DNA from: Promethearchaeota archaeon
Lineage (GTDB): Archaea; Asgardarchaeota; Lokiarchaeia; Sigyniarchaeales; SOKP01
Assembly (NCBI GenBank): GCA_019058245.1
Contig: JAHPZJ010000006.1
Location: 96,457 to 160,456 of the forward strand
Reading direction: 5' to 3'
Length of the DNA: 64,000 bases
Shown: one piece after another, positions 16,655 to 24,770 of the stretch
Numbering within the stretch: the first letter of the stretch is position 1
Layout: the number at the start of each line of letters is the position of its first letter
The notes under the pieces: model-generated
What the model was told of the DNA's origin: nothing
Databases searched by the model: none
Seen by the model: the letters and a program-made list of their open reading frames with translations, nothing else
Program-made: the position numbers and the translations under genes

Positions 16655-16896
16655 TGGCGAAGAAAACTAAAGAAGAGGAGTTTACTACCAGAATCAAGGA
16701 ATTACGGGCTAGATATAATCTGACTCAGAGTGATTTAGCTAAAATGGTTAATGTCCGGCGCGAGACGATCCTTTATATTGAAAAAGGAAAATATAATCCT
16801 TCTCTTGTTCTAGCTCATAAAATCTCAAAAGCATTGAACTCTAAAATCGATGAGATATTTCTCTTTGCAGATGATCAAGACACTAATCCTATTTAA
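16654..16896 (+). CDS. Xre-family helix-turn-helix regulator
   Basis: 80 residues, almost all one HTH_3 domain: [20 protein letters not shown], then [20 protein letters not shown], then a short tail ending in [12 protein letters not shown]. This is the YozG-like small regulator form, which binds DNA as a dimer. It is coupled to the upstream membrane protein by a one-base overlap and probably regulates the pair through the tandem repeat at 16262..16301. A run of T follows the stop and may end transcription. Confidence 0.92.
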   Translation: MAKKTKEEEFTTRIKELRARYNLTQSDLAKMVNVRRETILYIEKGKYNPSLVLAHKISKALNSKIDEIFLFADDQDTNPI

Positions 16897-16920
16897 TCAT
16901 TTTTTTTTTTAAGATTAAAA

Positions 16921-17514
16921 TTAAAGCTCTAAGAAATTTTTTAAGATTTGAATGCCGTGTGGCTTCATTTTGATGGATTCGGGGTGGAATTGAAGACCTT
17001 CTACGGGATATTGCTTATGTCGAACTCCCATAATCGTACCATCATCCGCTGTTGCAGAGATTTTAAGGTTTTGAGGGAGGATATCCCCCTTTGCTGCTAG
17101 TGAATGATATCGAATAACCTGTAAAGGATTGGAAACATCTTTTAATACTGTTTTTTGGTCGTGAAACACTTTAGATTCTTTACCATGCATAGGGCCTACT
17201 TTAGCTCTTCCTACATATTCCACATTTTCATCTTCTCCAAAAGCTTCGACAATCGCTTGATGACCTAAACAGATCCCCAATATTGGTATTTTGGAGTAGA
17301 ACTCTTTAATGATTGGAATTACTGTACCCGTATCATATTTAGGATGCCCAGGACCAGGTGAGATAATTATCTTATCAGCATTCATTTCTTTTACTTTATC
17401 TACTGCAATATGGTTATCCTCAACAATTATTTCAGCGTCTGGTTGTAATTGACATATATAATTGACCAGATTATACACAAAACTATCATAATTATTAATA
17501 AATAGAATTTTCAT
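16921..17514 (-). CDS. trpG: Anthranilate synthase glutamine amidotransferase subunit
   Basis: 197 residues, class I glutamine amidotransferase. The nucleophile C82 is in GICLGHQ, the oxyanion region in ISPGPGHP, and the catalytic His/Glu pair in LQFHPES. It releases ammonia from glutamine for TrpE. It is the last gene of the trp operon and its ATG overlaps the trpE stop by 4 bases (ATGA), as expected for subunits made in equal amounts. Confidence 0.95.
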   Translation of the reverse strand: MKILFINNYDSFVYNLVNYICQLQPDAEIIVEDNHIAVDKVKEMNADKIIISPGPGHPKYDTGTVIPIIKEFYSKIPILGICLGHQAIVEAFGEDENVEYVGRAKVGPMHGKESKVFHDQKTVLKDVSNPLQVIRYHSLAAKGDILPQNLKISATADDGTIMGVRHKQYPVEGLQFHPESIKMKPHGIQILKNFLEL

Positions 17515-19007
17515 TTTTGTCTCGCCTCTGCGATTTTTATTGATTTCAATACACTATAGAGTTTATTATAAGTCTCCATATATTCTTCATGAGGTTGACT
17601 ATCAGCAACAATACCTCCTCCAGCTTGTGCAAAATATGAGCCATTTCTTCCAAATAGAGTTCTTATTGCAATAGCAAATGTCATATCGCCATTGAAGCTA
17701 AAATACCCGACTCCACCACCATAGGGACCCCTTGACTCTGTTTCTAATTCTTGAATTAACTCCATAGCACGTTTCTTTGGAGCTCCCGAAAGTGTTCCAG
17801 CGGGGAATACACTCTTTAAGACTTGATATCCGTCTAATGGCGTTTTACTTCTAACTTTACTAACAATATGTTGGACTTTTTGATATTTCTGGACTGCCAT
17901 TAGTTCAAATGTATCAACAGAACCCGGATATGAGACCTTAGCTAAGTCGTTCCTTGCTAAATCCACCAGCATTATGTGTTCAGCCTGCTCTTTTGGATCA
18001 TTAAGCAATTCTTTTTCTAACTTTAAATCTTCCTCGGGTGTCTTACCTCTCCTAATCGTACCTGCGATTGGCACTGTGTTAAGAACATTTTTATTCTTGG
18101 AAATAAGTGCTTCGGGGCTACTTCCAATGATCTTAATCTTTCCAAAATTTATATTGTACATATATTGGGAAGGATTAAGCACTCTGAGAACCTCGTAGAT
18201 CTTCATAGCATCGATTTTACTATCCGTGTATAGCCTTCGGGAAATAACTGCTTGTATTATGTCACCCGCGTAAATATGTTCTTTTGTTTTTTCAATCATT
18301 CTTGCATGAGCACTTTCACTCGTATTTGAACGGAACGTGGATTCATCCACTTCATCTATATCTATTGGAATTTCCTTTTTTACGTCCGATTTATTATTTC
18401 TATTAAACAGACTAAGTTGATAACGAATGTCCTTATCTTTAGAATAGTCATCGATGCTATTATCAATCATAAATAGGGCGTTTGATGCATGGGAGTAAAC
18501 CAAAACTTTTGTATAGAGTGCCATCATAATATCTGGAAACTCACTCGTGGATTTATATCCTACATATGGAGCCACCACATCATAACCGATGTATCCTAAC
18601 ATCCCACCATAAAAGATATTCCTTGGGAATAATTCCGTAAAAGGAAGGTTAGAATAAGGAGTGAGACGACTAAGTGTATTAAGAGCTAACATATTATAAT
18701 CCACATTATCCTTGAAAGGGAGGGGATTATGCGGTCTTTCCTCAACTGGATCTTTCGATTCCATATACTCTTTGATAGTCTCACCTCTAGCGCTCGTGAT
18801 ATCGTACATTTTAAATTGATCTTCTTTAATTTCCAGTATAAAATCCGGATCTAGAGCAATAAAACTATATAACGTTTCTTTTGTATTCTCTGAAGCAGAC
18901 TCCAAGAGCGCATGCTTTTTCAAGTCATATTTCTTTACTAAATATTTATAAAATTCAAAGATGTTTTCCAATTCTCCAATTTTTTCAATATGAATATCAA
19001 ATTCCAT
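17511..19007 (-). CDS. trpE: Anthranilate synthase component I
   Basis: 498 residues, full length. The C-terminal chorismate-binding domain has the conserved IAGTIRRG, DLARNDLAKV and FPAGTLSGAPKKRAME motifs. The N-terminal domain keeps LLES (34-37), the tryptophan-binding motif of feedback-inhibited TrpE, so allosteric control by Trp is likely. It makes anthranilate from chorismate using ammonia from TrpG. AAGGACA serves as ribosome-binding site. It is separated from the five upstream trp genes by an Fe-S protein gene on the same strand. Confidence 0.95.
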   Translation of the reverse strand: MEFDIHIEKIGELENIFEFYKYLVKKYDLKKHALLESASENTKETLYSFIALDPDFILEIKEDQFKMYDITSARGETIKEYMESKDPVEERPHNPLPFKDNVDYNMLALNTLSRLTPYSNLPFTELFPRNIFYGGMLGYIGYDVVAPYVGYKSTSEFPDIMMALYTKVLVYSHASNALFMIDNSIDDYSKDKDIRYQLSLFNRNNKSDVKKEIPIDIDEVDESTFRSNTSESAHARMIEKTKEHIYAGDIIQAVISRRLYTDSKIDAMKIYEVLRVLNPSQYMYNINFGKIKIIGSSPEALISKNKNVLNTVPIAGTIRRGKTPEEDLKLEKELLNDPKEQAEHIMLVDLARNDLAKVSYPGSVDTFELMAVQKYQKVQHIVSKVRSKTPLDGYQVLKSVFPAGTLSGAPKKRAMELIQELETESRGPYGGGVGYFSFNGDMTFAIAIRTLFGRNGSYFAQAGGGIVADSQPHEEYMETYNKLYSVLKSIKIAEARQK

Positions 19008-19042
19008 TTTTTTATCTGTCCTTTTTATTTTTTTGTTTATAT

Positions 19043-19759
19043 TTATTTATTTTTAATTCCAAAAGCTCTTGGACATTTAACTCTGCATAGATTACATTTT
19101 TGGAGTGTATATCCTTTCTGATGTTTAAAATTCGATATTGGCCTACAAAGTGCTTGATTTACCGTTTCTCCATTTAATGCTTGTTGAGGACAAAATTCAA
19201 TACATATATTACATGAATCCAAACATCCTTCATAAGTGGCAATTGCATCTGCTTCTAGCTCAATATCTACCAGAACGGCTCCAAGTTGGATCATATTACC
19301 ATAAATATTATTAATTAAAAGAGTATTTTTTCCAATAACTCCAAGACCACTAAGATAACCTGCATGTCTTAATGACAAAATTGCTCTTCCATAAGACCTA
19401 TCTGGTTCCCAATACTCGTATGGGTCATCTGATGGTATGGGGACACATCTTATTCCCAATTCCTCTAAGCTATATAAAATATCAATAGTTAATTTATCAA
19501 TAATCCTCATAATCATGCTATTTACAAAAGTATATGGAACACAATTAACAGCATAATTTGAACTGTTAGGAGTTCTTTTTAAGAATACAACTATTGATTT
19601 ACATTCTGGAAAAATATCAGTAGGATGAAATCCTTTAGGCGCATCTTTAAATCTATCAACTGATGCAATTCCACATAGATCAGCTCCTAAATTATTTATT
19701 CTATTCTTAATATAGTTAGAATTAATATTATTGAGTAACTCATTTTCAGTATTTCTCAC
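19043..19759 (-). CDS. QueG-like double-cluster Fe-S protein within the trp operon
   Basis: 238 residues related to the epoxyqueuosine reductase (QueG, COG1600) group: an N-terminal alpha/beta region (LGADLCGIASVDRFKD, later SYGRAILSLRHAGYLSGLG) and two C-terminal 4Fe-4S motifs (CLDSCNICIEFCP and CNLCRVKCP). It is shorter than true QueG and lacks the C-terminal HEAT part, so tRNA modification is not certain; related archaeal proteins are thought to be cobalamin- or redox-linked. It begins 3 bases after trpA and ends 35 bases before trpE, so it is cotranscribed with tryptophan genes although no link to that pathway is known. Confidence 0.7.
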   Translation of the reverse strand: MRNTENELLNNINSNYIKNRINNLGADLCGIASVDRFKDAPKGFHPTDIFPECKSIVVFLKRTPNSSNYAVNCVPYTFVNSMIMRIIDKLTIDILYSLEELGIRCVPIPSDDPYEYWEPDRSYGRAILSLRHAGYLSGLGVIGKNTLLINNIYGNMIQLGAVLVDIELEADAIATYEGCLDSCNICIEFCPQQALNGETVNQALCRPISNFKHQKGYTLQKCNLCRVKCPRAFGIKNK

Positions 19760-19762
19760 TAT

Positions 19763-20593
19763 TCAATTCACCCTCCTTATTGCATTCATAATACTTGAAA
19801 CAAAATCCTTCATTTCTAATTCCATCTTCTTATGATCATTAAGATTTTTTTTAACTATATTTACAATAGCAGAACCTATAATGATTCCATTGGCACCAGC
19901 ATCAATAATTGCATTAGCATGTTCTGGTTTAGAAATACCAAATCCAACAAATACGGGGAGAACTTTTTCAGTCTTAAGCTTGATCCGTTTGATAGTATCT
20001 TTAGTAATTTGCGCAACAGTATCCCTAATCCCTGTAACACCCATAATTGCAATTAAATAAATAAAACCTTTTCCTACTTTCAAGATTTTATCTAATCTCT
20101 CCTCTGTTGTGGAAGGAGCAACTAGAAAAATCAAGCAGATATTATATTTTTCACATGCCTTCAAAGTCAAATCTGCTTCTTCTATAGGTAAATCTCCAAT
20201 CACAATTCCATCTACACCGTTCTCTTTAAGATTTTTAAATGTTATATCAAGAGATGCTTCTATGGTGTCAGCACCTTGAATTAGAATGTTATAATAAGTT
20301 AATACAACTATTGGTTTCTCTGTTTCAGATCTTATAGTCTTTATAGCCTTTAAAGCTGTTTTTGTATTTACTCCTGCATTGAAAGCCCTAACATTTGCCT
20401 CTTGAATAGTAGGGCCGTCTGCAATTGGATCAGAAAAGGGAATTCCAATTTCAAGAATATCAGCATATGGTTCTATGATTTTGGCAAGCTTTATAAATTG
20501 ATCCATATTGGGATCTCCAGCCACTAAGAATGGCATAAATCTTCTTTCATTATTATTTTTGAACAATTCTAATATTCTATTTGAATCTGTCAT
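19763..20593 (-). CDS. trpA: Tryptophan synthase alpha chain
   Basis: 276 residues, TIM barrel. The catalytic pair is E48 ([13 protein letters not shown]) and D59 (IADGPT), and the phosphate-binding glycines are in [10 protein letters not shown] and GIIIGSAIV. It cleaves indole-3-glycerol phosphate and channels indole to TrpB. Its ATG overlaps the trpB stop by 4 bases, in the usual B-A order. Confidence 0.95.
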   Translation of the reverse strand: MTDSNRILELFKNNNERRFMPFLVAGDPNMDQFIKLAKIIEPYADILEIGIPFSDPIADGPTIQEANVRAFNAGVNTKTALKAIKTIRSETEKPIVVLTYYNILIQGADTIEASLDITFKNLKENGVDGIVIGDLPIEEADLTLKACEKYNICLIFLVAPSTTEERLDKILKVGKGFIYLIAIMGVTGIRDTVAQITKDTIKRIKLKTEKVLPVFVGFGISKPEHANAIIDAGANGIIIGSAIVNIVKKNLNDHKKMELEMKDFVSSIMNAIRRVN

Positions 20594-21807
20594 TTTATGC
20601 TGAACTCCATATGTTTTTTAATAATATCAAGATCTTTTGAACCAGATCCTGAAAGATTAATAATTACGATATCATCTTTTTTGAACATATCTTTATTTTT
20701 TTCTAAATAAGCTAAAGCATGAGAGCTTTCCAAAGCTGGGATTATTCCTTCAAGTTTAGATAGGTTTTTGAAAGCTTCTAATGTTTCATTATCGGTCGCT
20801 TCTCCAACAACTAATCGATTAAGTTGGTGTAAATAACAATGTTCAGGACCTACCCCTGGATAATCTAATCCCGCACTTATTGAGTGTGTTTCTATTATAT
20901 TTCCATACTCATTTTGTAAAAGGTATTGCATAGCACCATGCAAAACTCCTCTACGTCCTAATCCTAAGGCAATAGAATGTTTATTTGTGTCCCTACCTTC
21001 TCCAGCTGCTTCAACTCCAATTAATTGTACATTTGAATTATCAATAAAATCATAAAACGCCCCTATGGCATTACTCCCTCCACCTATACAAGCAATTATA
21101 GCATCAGGGGGTTTTCCTTCAAGTTCTAAAATCTGTACTTTCATTTCTTTCCCTATAATCCTTTGAAATTCTCGAACAATTAATGGATAGGGATGGGGAC
21201 CTACTACACTCCCCATTAAATAATGATATTCTTTCAAATTGGCAATCCAAAATCTAAGACCTTCATTAACAGCATCTTTTAAAGTTCTTGAACCAGACTT
21301 AACTGGAATCACTTCGGCACCTAGAATTTGCATTCTATAGACATTATAGGCTTGTCTTTCAATATCAATTTCACCCATAAATACTTTAGTTGGCATACCA
21401 AAATATGCACCAGCTATAGCAGTTGCAAATCCATGTTGTCCTGCTCCTGTTTCAGCTACTAATTTCTTTTTTCCCATTTTTTTAGCGAGAAGAGCTTGCC
21501 CCATAACATTATTTATTTTATGAGCACCTCCATGGTTAAGATCTTCTCTTTTTAAATAAACTTTGCAACCAATAAAATCGCTATATCTCTCAGCATAATA
21601 TAATGGTGTCGGTCTGCCACTATAAAATCTTAATATCCGTTCAAATTCCTCAATGAAATTTTCATCATGAATGTATCGGTTAAATGCTTCAGTAAGTTCA
21701 TTGAGGGCAGGCATTAATATTTCAGGTGCAAACATGCCACCAAATTCTCCGAATTTTCCTAATTCGTCTGGATATTTGTCAATATAATCCATTTTTTTCA
21801 TACTCAT
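20590..21807 (-). CDS. trpB: Tryptophan synthase beta chain
   Basis: 405 residues of the standard TrpB1 type, which works with TrpA. The PLP lysine is K97 in GGAHKINNV, the phosphate loop is [11 protein letters not shown], and the substrate loop ETGAGQHG is intact. It condenses indole with serine to make tryptophan. Its start overlaps the trpF stop by 4 bases, and its stop overlaps the trpA start by 4 bases. Confidence 0.96.
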   Translation of the reverse strand: MSMKKMDYIDKYPDELGKFGEFGGMFAPEILMPALNELTEAFNRYIHDENFIEEFERILRFYSGRPTPLYYAERYSDFIGCKVYLKREDLNHGGAHKINNVMGQALLAKKMGKKKLVAETGAGQHGFATAIAGAYFGMPTKVFMGEIDIERQAYNVYRMQILGAEVIPVKSGSRTLKDAVNEGLRFWIANLKEYHYLMGSVVGPHPYPLIVREFQRIIGKEMKVQILELEGKPPDAIIACIGGGSNAIGAFYDFIDNSNVQLIGVEAAGEGRDTNKHSIALGLGRRGVLHGAMQYLLQNEYGNIIETHSISAGLDYPGVGPEHCYLHQLNRLVVGEATDNETLEAFKNLSKLEGIIPALESSHALAYLEKNKDMFKKDDIVIINLSGSGSKDLDIIKKHMEFSIK

Positions 21808-22451
21808 ATATTTTTCTTAATTTCTTTTATTTTATCTAAAAATTTTTTAATTTTTAAAGGACTTTTAACACCTTTTTTTGATTCCAAAGAACTACTTACA
21901 TCAATTCCATATGGTTTTATCTTTTTGATTATATCTTCTATATTATCGATACTAATTCCTCCTGCCAGAATGATTTTGGTTTCAGAAATATTTTCCATTA
22001 ATTCCTTAATTATACTAATCTCTAACTTATTTCCATGCCCTTCGCTGTTATCAATTAGAATTGCAAAGAAGCTACCTTGTGACTCATTGATTTTAGTGAT
22101 AATCTCTTGTAGATTTGAATGATTTAACTTTAGTGCTAATATTATTTTCTCCTTTAATTCTTTTGAAATACTTCCTAATTCCTCTATACTCATATTACTA
22201 TGAATTTGATAATAGTTTACCTTAATATTGTTTACAATTTTCTTTAATTCATCAACGGTTCGGGGTTTACTAACCACAACTGTTAGGATATCATTAGATA
22301 TATTATCAAGAAGATTATTTATTTCTGTTTTCTTCAAGTTCCTTGGAGAAGAGGGGACATTATAAATAAAACCAACCGCATTAGCCCCATTTTCTGCACA
22401 AAGAGAAATTTCTTCTGGTTTTTTTAATCCACAGATCTTTATATACTCCAT
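21804..22451 (-). CDS. trpF: Phosphoribosylanthranilate isomerase
   Basis: 215 residues. The catalytic cysteine C7 lies in the hallmark [10 protein letters not shown] start. [10 protein letters not shown] and the C-terminal [10 protein letters not shown] and GIDVSSSLE segments complete the barrel, including the conserved aspartate. It isomerises N-(5'-phosphoribosyl)anthranilate. One-base overlap with trpC upstream (TAATG) and four-base overlap with trpB downstream. The C-terminus is lysine-rich but of normal length. Confidence 0.94.
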   Translation of the reverse strand: MEYIKICGLKKPEEISLCAENGANAVGFIYNVPSSPRNLKKTEINNLLDNISNDILTVVVSKPRTVDELKKIVNNIKVNYYQIHSNMSIEELGSISKELKEKIILALKLNHSNLQEIITKINESQGSFFAILIDNSEGHGNKLEISIIKELMENISETKIILAGGISIDNIEDIIKKIKPYGIDVSSSLESKKGVKSPLKIKKFLDKIKEIKKNI

Positions 22452-23245
22452 TAAGAACTTCCTCTTAACTCTTGAATTTTTTCTTTAATATTTTCGGATT
22501 GCATTATAGAAGAACCAACTAAGAAAGCATCTACCTTATATGGAACAAGAAAGTTGATATCATCTTTAGTAGAAATTCCACTTTCGCTAATCACACAAGT
22601 TTTATTCCCAACAATTTCTTTGATTTTTGGTATTAACTCCTTCGAAGTATTAAGATCTATTAGCATATTATTTAAATTACGATTATTTACACCAATCAAC
22701 TTGGGAATATGCCCAATTTCGAGTAAAGATTCAATATCTTTTAATTCTGATTTATCATGAATTTCTATTAATGGTTCTAGATCATATTGAATTGCCAATT
22801 CATATAAATTATTCAAGTTACCAAGTTGATTAATTAACAAGATATTAGTGGCTCCAATTTTTTTTGCTAATCGAAGCTGTAATTCATCGAAAACAAAATC
22901 CTTCATTAAACAAGGAATTTTAGTAGCATTTACAGCTTCCATTAGATTTTCAAATGAACCATTAAAATATTTTGGTTCTGTAAGTATGCTAAGTCCAATT
23001 ACTCCTGCGTTTTCCATTTCTTCTGCAACTTTAGAAACATTTATGTTAGATCTTATACTTCCCAGAGAAGGAGAGGAAGGTTTTATTTCCGAGATTATCG
23101 AAATTTTTCCTTGTTTACCAATATTCTCACTTAAAGGGATCCTTGAAGAAGCTTGAAAAGTCTTTGCTAAACTTTCAAACAAATCTATTTGTTTTACCAG
23201 TGATTTTTTTCTGCTTGCTAATATTTGATGTAGAATATTGGTCAT
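22451..23245 (-). CDS. trpC: Indole-3-glycerol phosphate synthase
   Basis: 264 residues. IISEIKPSSPSLG carries the catalytic lysine, PCLMKDFVFDELQL the second, and VISESGISTKDD with FLVGSSIM forms the phosphate site. It closes the indole ring from CdRP. It lies 7 bases after trpD and overlaps trpF by one base. The N-terminal helical extension before the barrel is complete, so the ATG at 23245 is right. Confidence 0.95.
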   Translation of the reverse strand: MTNILHQILASRKKSLVKQIDLFESLAKTFQASSRIPLSENIGKQGKISIISEIKPSSPSLGSIRSNINVSKVAEEMENAGVIGLSILTEPKYFNGSFENLMEAVNATKIPCLMKDFVFDELQLRLAKKIGATNILLINQLGNLNNLYELAIQYDLEPLIEIHDKSELKDIESLLEIGHIPKLIGVNNRNLNNMLIDLNTSKELIPKIKEIVGNKTCVISESGISTKDDINFLVPYKVDAFLVGSSIMQSENIKEKIQELRGSS

Positions 23246-23252
23246 TATTTCT

Positions 23253-24308
23253 TCATAATATATTATTTAATTTTTGTTTATCTCCACCAGAAACCTCAAT
23301 AAAATTCTCGAGTTTTTGAAAAGCTTTGCCTTCTTCTATAGAATTTTTTGCCATAGAAATCCCCTCGTCAATGTCTTTTACAATATTAGCGCTAGTAAGA
23401 GCTAAGGCAGCATTCATCAAGACAGTATTATACTTAGCTCCTTTTAATTGATTTTTGAGGATACCTAACGCAATTTTCAGATTCTCATCAAGATTTCCAG
23501 CTAATATTTCTTCCACGGTACAATCTGGAAGGTTGAAATCTTTATTCGTTAAAGCATAAGATTCAATATTCCCATTTTTAACCTCAGTTATATAATTAAT
23601 TCCTATAGGTGCTAACTCATCAATTCCATATGAATTATGTACTGTGAATACATGTTTTCCTCCAAGATTTCCAAGGACTTTTGCCATAACTGGTGCTAAA
23701 TCTTTTTGGAAAACGCCTAGAGTGTGATAAGGAGCATTTGCAGGATTTGTTAAAGGTCCTAATATGTTAAAAACAGTTCTAATTTTTAGTTCCCTCCTTG
23801 TTGGCATTGCATGTTTCATTGCAGGATGAAATAAAGGTGCAAACATAAAACCAATACCTACTTGTTCTATACATTTTTTAACCTCTTCTGGGGATAAATC
23901 AATTTTTACACCTAACCCTTCTAATAAATCTGCACTCCCACATTTACTCGTAACTGCTCTATTTCCGTGTTTTGCAACAGGAACGCCAGCACCCGCTACA
24001 ACTAATGCTGAGATCGTACTTATATTAAAGGTTTTTACTTTATCTCCTCCAGTACCACATGTATCCAATAATTCTCTATTTATTTGCGGTTCAATTCGAT
24101 TTGCGAATTCACGCATAATTCGCGCAAAACCTGTGATCTCTTCTATAGATTCACCTTTCATATTTAAAGCTGTTAAAAATGCTCCCAATTGGGAAGCAGA
24201 AACATTTCCACTCATTATTTCTCTCATAATATTTTCTGCTTCGCTTGTTGATAAATCAACTTTTCTGATAATTTTATGTAATCCGTTAATTATTTTTTCT
24301 TCAAACAT
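23253..24308 (-). CDS. trpD: Anthranilate phosphoribosyltransferase
   Basis: 351 residues. The PRPP loop LDTCGTGGDKVKTFNIST (GTGGD at 85-89) and KHGNRAVTSKCGSADLLE are exact family signatures, and the N-terminal helical domain is complete. It joins anthranilate to PRPP. It is the first gene of trpD-C-F-B-A-(Fe-S)-E-G, so the operon promoter must lie just upstream, where a 17-base palindrome is found 38 bases before the start. Confidence 0.95.
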   Translation of the reverse strand: MFEEKIINGLHKIIRKVDLSTSEAENIMREIMSGNVSASQLGAFLTALNMKGESIEEITGFARIMREFANRIEPQINRELLDTCGTGGDKVKTFNISTISALVVAGAGVPVAKHGNRAVTSKCGSADLLEGLGVKIDLSPEEVKKCIEQVGIGFMFAPLFHPAMKHAMPTRRELKIRTVFNILGPLTNPANAPYHTLGVFQKDLAPVMAKVLGNLGGKHVFTVHNSYGIDELAPIGINYITEVKNGNIESYALTNKDFNLPDCTVEEILAGNLDENLKIALGILKNQLKGAKYNTVLMNAALALTSANIVKDIDEGISMAKNSIEEGKAFQKLENFIEVSGGDKQKLNNIL

Positions 24309-24346
24309 TTTTCTGCTTGTTTTTAATTTTTTATTTAGTTTTATCT

Positions 24347-24363
24347 ACACATTATTAATGTGT
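24347..24363. promoter_or_regulatory. Palindrome upstream of the trp operon, operator candidate
   Basis: ACACATTATTAATGTGT is a perfect 17-base palindrome around a central T, 38 bases upstream of the trpD ATG. Its size fits a dimeric repressor, and the position would overlap the leader or transcription start. No trp regulator gene is visible in the window. Confidence 0.5.
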
Positions 24364-24770
24364 GACTTTACTATATTGGAATTCAATTTAATAAAGCACA
24401 TATAGAAAATAAGTAAGATGTTTTCAGAAAGGAGGATTAAAGAATAGTATAATGTGAACAATAAAATATAATTTAACCTATGTGAAGCGCGTTCTTATGC
24501 GCGCCAAGACCAATGCCAACGAAAAGGAATTATTTTTTCATTAGCCATTTTTTTAAACCATATTTCATATATCTTGAAAGAATTAAGGATTCTCACTATT
24601 TATATTTTTTTATATCTTAGAATTTTAGTAGACTCTTAAAGATAATAAAAACCCTCTCTGTTCTCTACATATTAATTATTAAAAAATTAACAAATAGAGT
24701 TAATATTAAATTACTGTTATAATTGATTATATTGAAATTGAATTTTTCTTATATCTCAAATGAGTAGATT
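24364..24770. other. Intergenic region between divergent trpD and mutS
   Basis: About 400 AT-rich bases with promoters for both genes, the hairpin element copy B near 24487, and T/A runs before mutS. No ORF of note. Confidence 0.5.
24473..24535. repeat. Hairpin-bearing element, copy B
   Basis: Stem GCGCG (24487-24491) with CGCGC (24500-24504), loop TTCTTATG, followed by CAAGACCAATGCCAAC. Sequence on both sides resembles copy A near 15706 (AACC before the stem, CCAA..CCAAC after it), and one stem pair differs by a compensating A-T to G-C change. Candidate structured RNA or dispersed repeat. Confidence 0.4.
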
